A stretch of 64,000 nt of DNA from assembly GCA_963793675.1 (NCBI GenBank), contig CAWCBA010000002.1, positions 930,001 through 994,000 on the forward strand, given 5' to 3'. A model generated the notes under the pieces. It made no database searches. It was not told where the DNA came from and saw only the letters and a list, made by a program, of their open reading frames with translations. Shown here piece after piece: positions 62,917-64,000 of the stretch (position 1 is its first letter; the number at the start of each line of letters is the position of its first letter). The DNA comes from RPQJ01 sp963793675. GTDB lineage: Bacteria; Pseudomonadota; Gammaproteobacteria; Steroidobacterales; Steroidobacteraceae. A program made the position numbers and the translations under genes.

Positions 62917-63321
62917 CTAGCAGAGCACGAACGCATTGCGAATCCACGTGATGACCGGGCTGCCACCCGGCTCCGCCGGCGGATCGATCGCGACCACGTC
63001 GAAGCGCGCCCGCAGGCGCCGCAGGTCGCGTCGTGTCAGCAGCAGATGGCGGGCGGCGAGTGAGCAGCGGCGCTGCTTTTCGCAACTGATGGTCGCTGCG
63101 GCCTGGCCGTAGTCGCTGCGCGAGCGCGACCTCACTTCGACGAGCACCAGCGCCCGGGTCGCGGGGTCGAGCATGACCAGATCGATCTCGCCGGCGCGGC
63201 ACCGATAGTTGCGCGTGACCAGCACCAGGCCGGACGTTTCGAGATACCGCAGCGCGCGTGACTCGGCGGCCCGGCCGATATCGGTCGTCGTGGCCGCCGC
63301 GGGGTCGGGTGATCGAGGCAT
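62917..63321 (-). CDS. yraN: UPF0102 (YraN) family endonuclease-like protein
   Basis: A 134-residue protein with a Holliday-junction-resolvase-like PD-(D/E)xK fold. GRAAESRALRYLETSGLVLV is followed by CRAGEIDLVMLDPATRALVL and EVRSRSRSDYG, the E-I-D-L-x12-E-V-R core (R in place of the usual K in ExK). The function of YraN is unresolved. It lies 50 nt downstream of the lpoA-like gene, its usual neighbour. Confidence 0.85.
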   Translation of the reverse strand: MPRSPDPAAATTTDIGRAAESRALRYLETSGLVLVTRNYRCRAGEIDLVMLDPATRALVLVEVRSRSRSDYGQAAATISCEKQRRCSLAARHLLLTRRDLRRLRARFDVVAIDPPAEPGGSPVITWIRNAFVLC

Positions 63322-63371
63322 CGGGCAGCCCTGCTGCGCCGTCGCGCTGACGGCTGGGCGCCCTTTGTCGC

Positions 63372-64000
63372 TTACCGGGGCGGCGGGGTGCCCACCGGAT
63401 TTGTGGCCGGACTGTCGCGAAAGACCGCTGCAGTCGAACCGGCGGCCTGCGGCTTGCCCGATTCGATGCGGGCAAACTGGAGGCTGCGCTGCACGTGGCC
63501 GTCCGAGCGATTGAGCTCCAGCATTCCGGTCAAGCCGTCGACGCCGGCCGCGACGCCGCCGGAACTGCCAAGCTGCTGCGCGAGACGGAATGCGTCGTAG
63601 CCGAACGCGAAGAGCCGCAGCCGGCCCCGCGCCCGCGCCGACCAGTCCTCCTGCAGGGCATCCCAGAGCTCCGGCGCGCCCTGGCCGCCATACAGCAGCC
63701 ACGGCATCTCGGGAAACACCAGGCCGTCCATGTCGGCGGCCGCGCGCACGCTTGGATCCCAGGCGTCCGAAGTTGCGTAGAGCGGCAGGTCATAGGTCAT
63801 CTGAAAGCGCAACTGCGGACGGATCGCCCGCGCGGCCTGCGGCGTCGCCGCGACGAAGGCGAACTGGGGACCCGACGCCTGTTCGGCCACGGCATTGCGT
63901 TGCGGCACGGGCTGGCTCCGATTGGCGCCGCGATCGCCCGCACCGCCGTAACGACCGAGCGCTGCCCGCAGCGGCCCGGAAAAATCCCTGGCGCCCGCGT
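63372..64000 (-). CDS. lpoA: Penicillin-binding protein activator LpoA/LppC, partial
   Basis: The C-terminal 209 residues of a periplasmic-binding-protein-like lipoprotein; the 5' end lies outside the window. FAFVAATPQAARAIRPQLRF is followed by LPLYATSDAWDPSVRAAADM and DGLVFPEMPWLLYG, then FAFGYDAFRLAQQL and VDGLTGMLELNRSDGHVQRS. These are the conserved LppC C-terminal blocks. In enterobacteria LpoA activates PBP1a from the outer membrane. The frame is open to the window edge at 64000. Stop TAA at 63372. Confidence 0.88.
   Translation of the reverse strand, partial: AGARDFSGPLRAALGRYGGAGDRGANRSQPVPQRNAVAEQASGPQFAFVAATPQAARAIRPQLRFQMTYDLPLYATSDAWDPSVRAAADMDGLVFPEMPWLLYGGQGAPELWDALQEDWSARARGRLRLFAFGYDAFRLAQQLGSSGGVAAGVDGLTGMLELNRSDGHVQRSLQFARIESGKPQAAGSTAAVFRDSPATNPVGTPPPR

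Overview
This window is 64 kb of GC-rich, densely coded bacterial chromosome. The gene content points to a gammaproteobacterium, probably near Xanthomonadales, Nevskiales or Steroidobacterales. The evidence for this is the lptC-lptA-lptB-rpoN-hpf-rapZ block, kdsD-kdsC and ibaG-murA, a petABC cytochrome bc1 operon followed by sspA-sspB, an lpoA/yraN pair, and an SAH riboswitch in front of ahcY. No rRNA, tRNA, CRISPR array, prophage or complete insertion sequence was recognised.

Layout. 0-12.8 kb is accessory: a membrane-anchored pseudo-cyclase/ATPase/TPR regulator, a divergent lipoxygenase homologue, an FAD monooxygenase, an LssY-domain lipoprotein, a DUF885 putative peptidase and a badly frameshifted TIR/TPR gene. 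13-21 kb is core: a proton-pumping pyrophosphatase next to a PPi-dependent phosphofructokinase, then adk, rnd, mpl and a LON-domain protein. 21-30 kb holds surface-glycan genes (a double glycosyltransferase, a propeller lipoprotein, an O-acyltransferase), then hemL, crcB, a cAMP-phosphodiesterase-like gene and an O-methyltransferase. 30.3-32.4 kb is a small patch of exported or membrane unknowns with broken frames. 32.5-47 kb has an AraC regulator, the SAM cycle (ahcY, metK), the lower glycolytic/pentose genes tkt-gap-pgk-pyk, a penicillin-acylase homologue and a MoxR/VWA pair. 47-64 kb is core: an exported peroxiredoxin, a patatin, mgtE, rapZ, hpf, rpoN, lptBAC, kdsCD, ibaG, murA, petABC, sspAB, yraN and a partial lpoA.

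How the genes work together. hppA and the PPi-dependent phosphofructokinase form a pyrophosphate-economy pair. metK makes SAM and ahcY removes SAH, with ahcY under an SAH-sensing riboswitch. kdsD, kdsC and lptCAB form one overlapping unit that makes Kdo and exports LPS. petABC is the bc1 complex.

Two cross-cutting patterns deserve attention. (1) Four intergenic hairpins built from short tandem units, (TTAGGGG)n or (AGGAAGGCC)n, mirrored around a loop, each begin at the stop codon of one gene and lie before the next co-directional gene (metK/ahcY, pyk/acylase, rapZ/mgtE, murA/petA). (2) At least eight genes, including indispensable ones such as hemL, tkt and lptC, carry single-base frameshifts. 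Most are extra bases outside homopolymers, which looks more like unpolished long-read sequence than true gene decay, so the broken frames should be read with that in mind.
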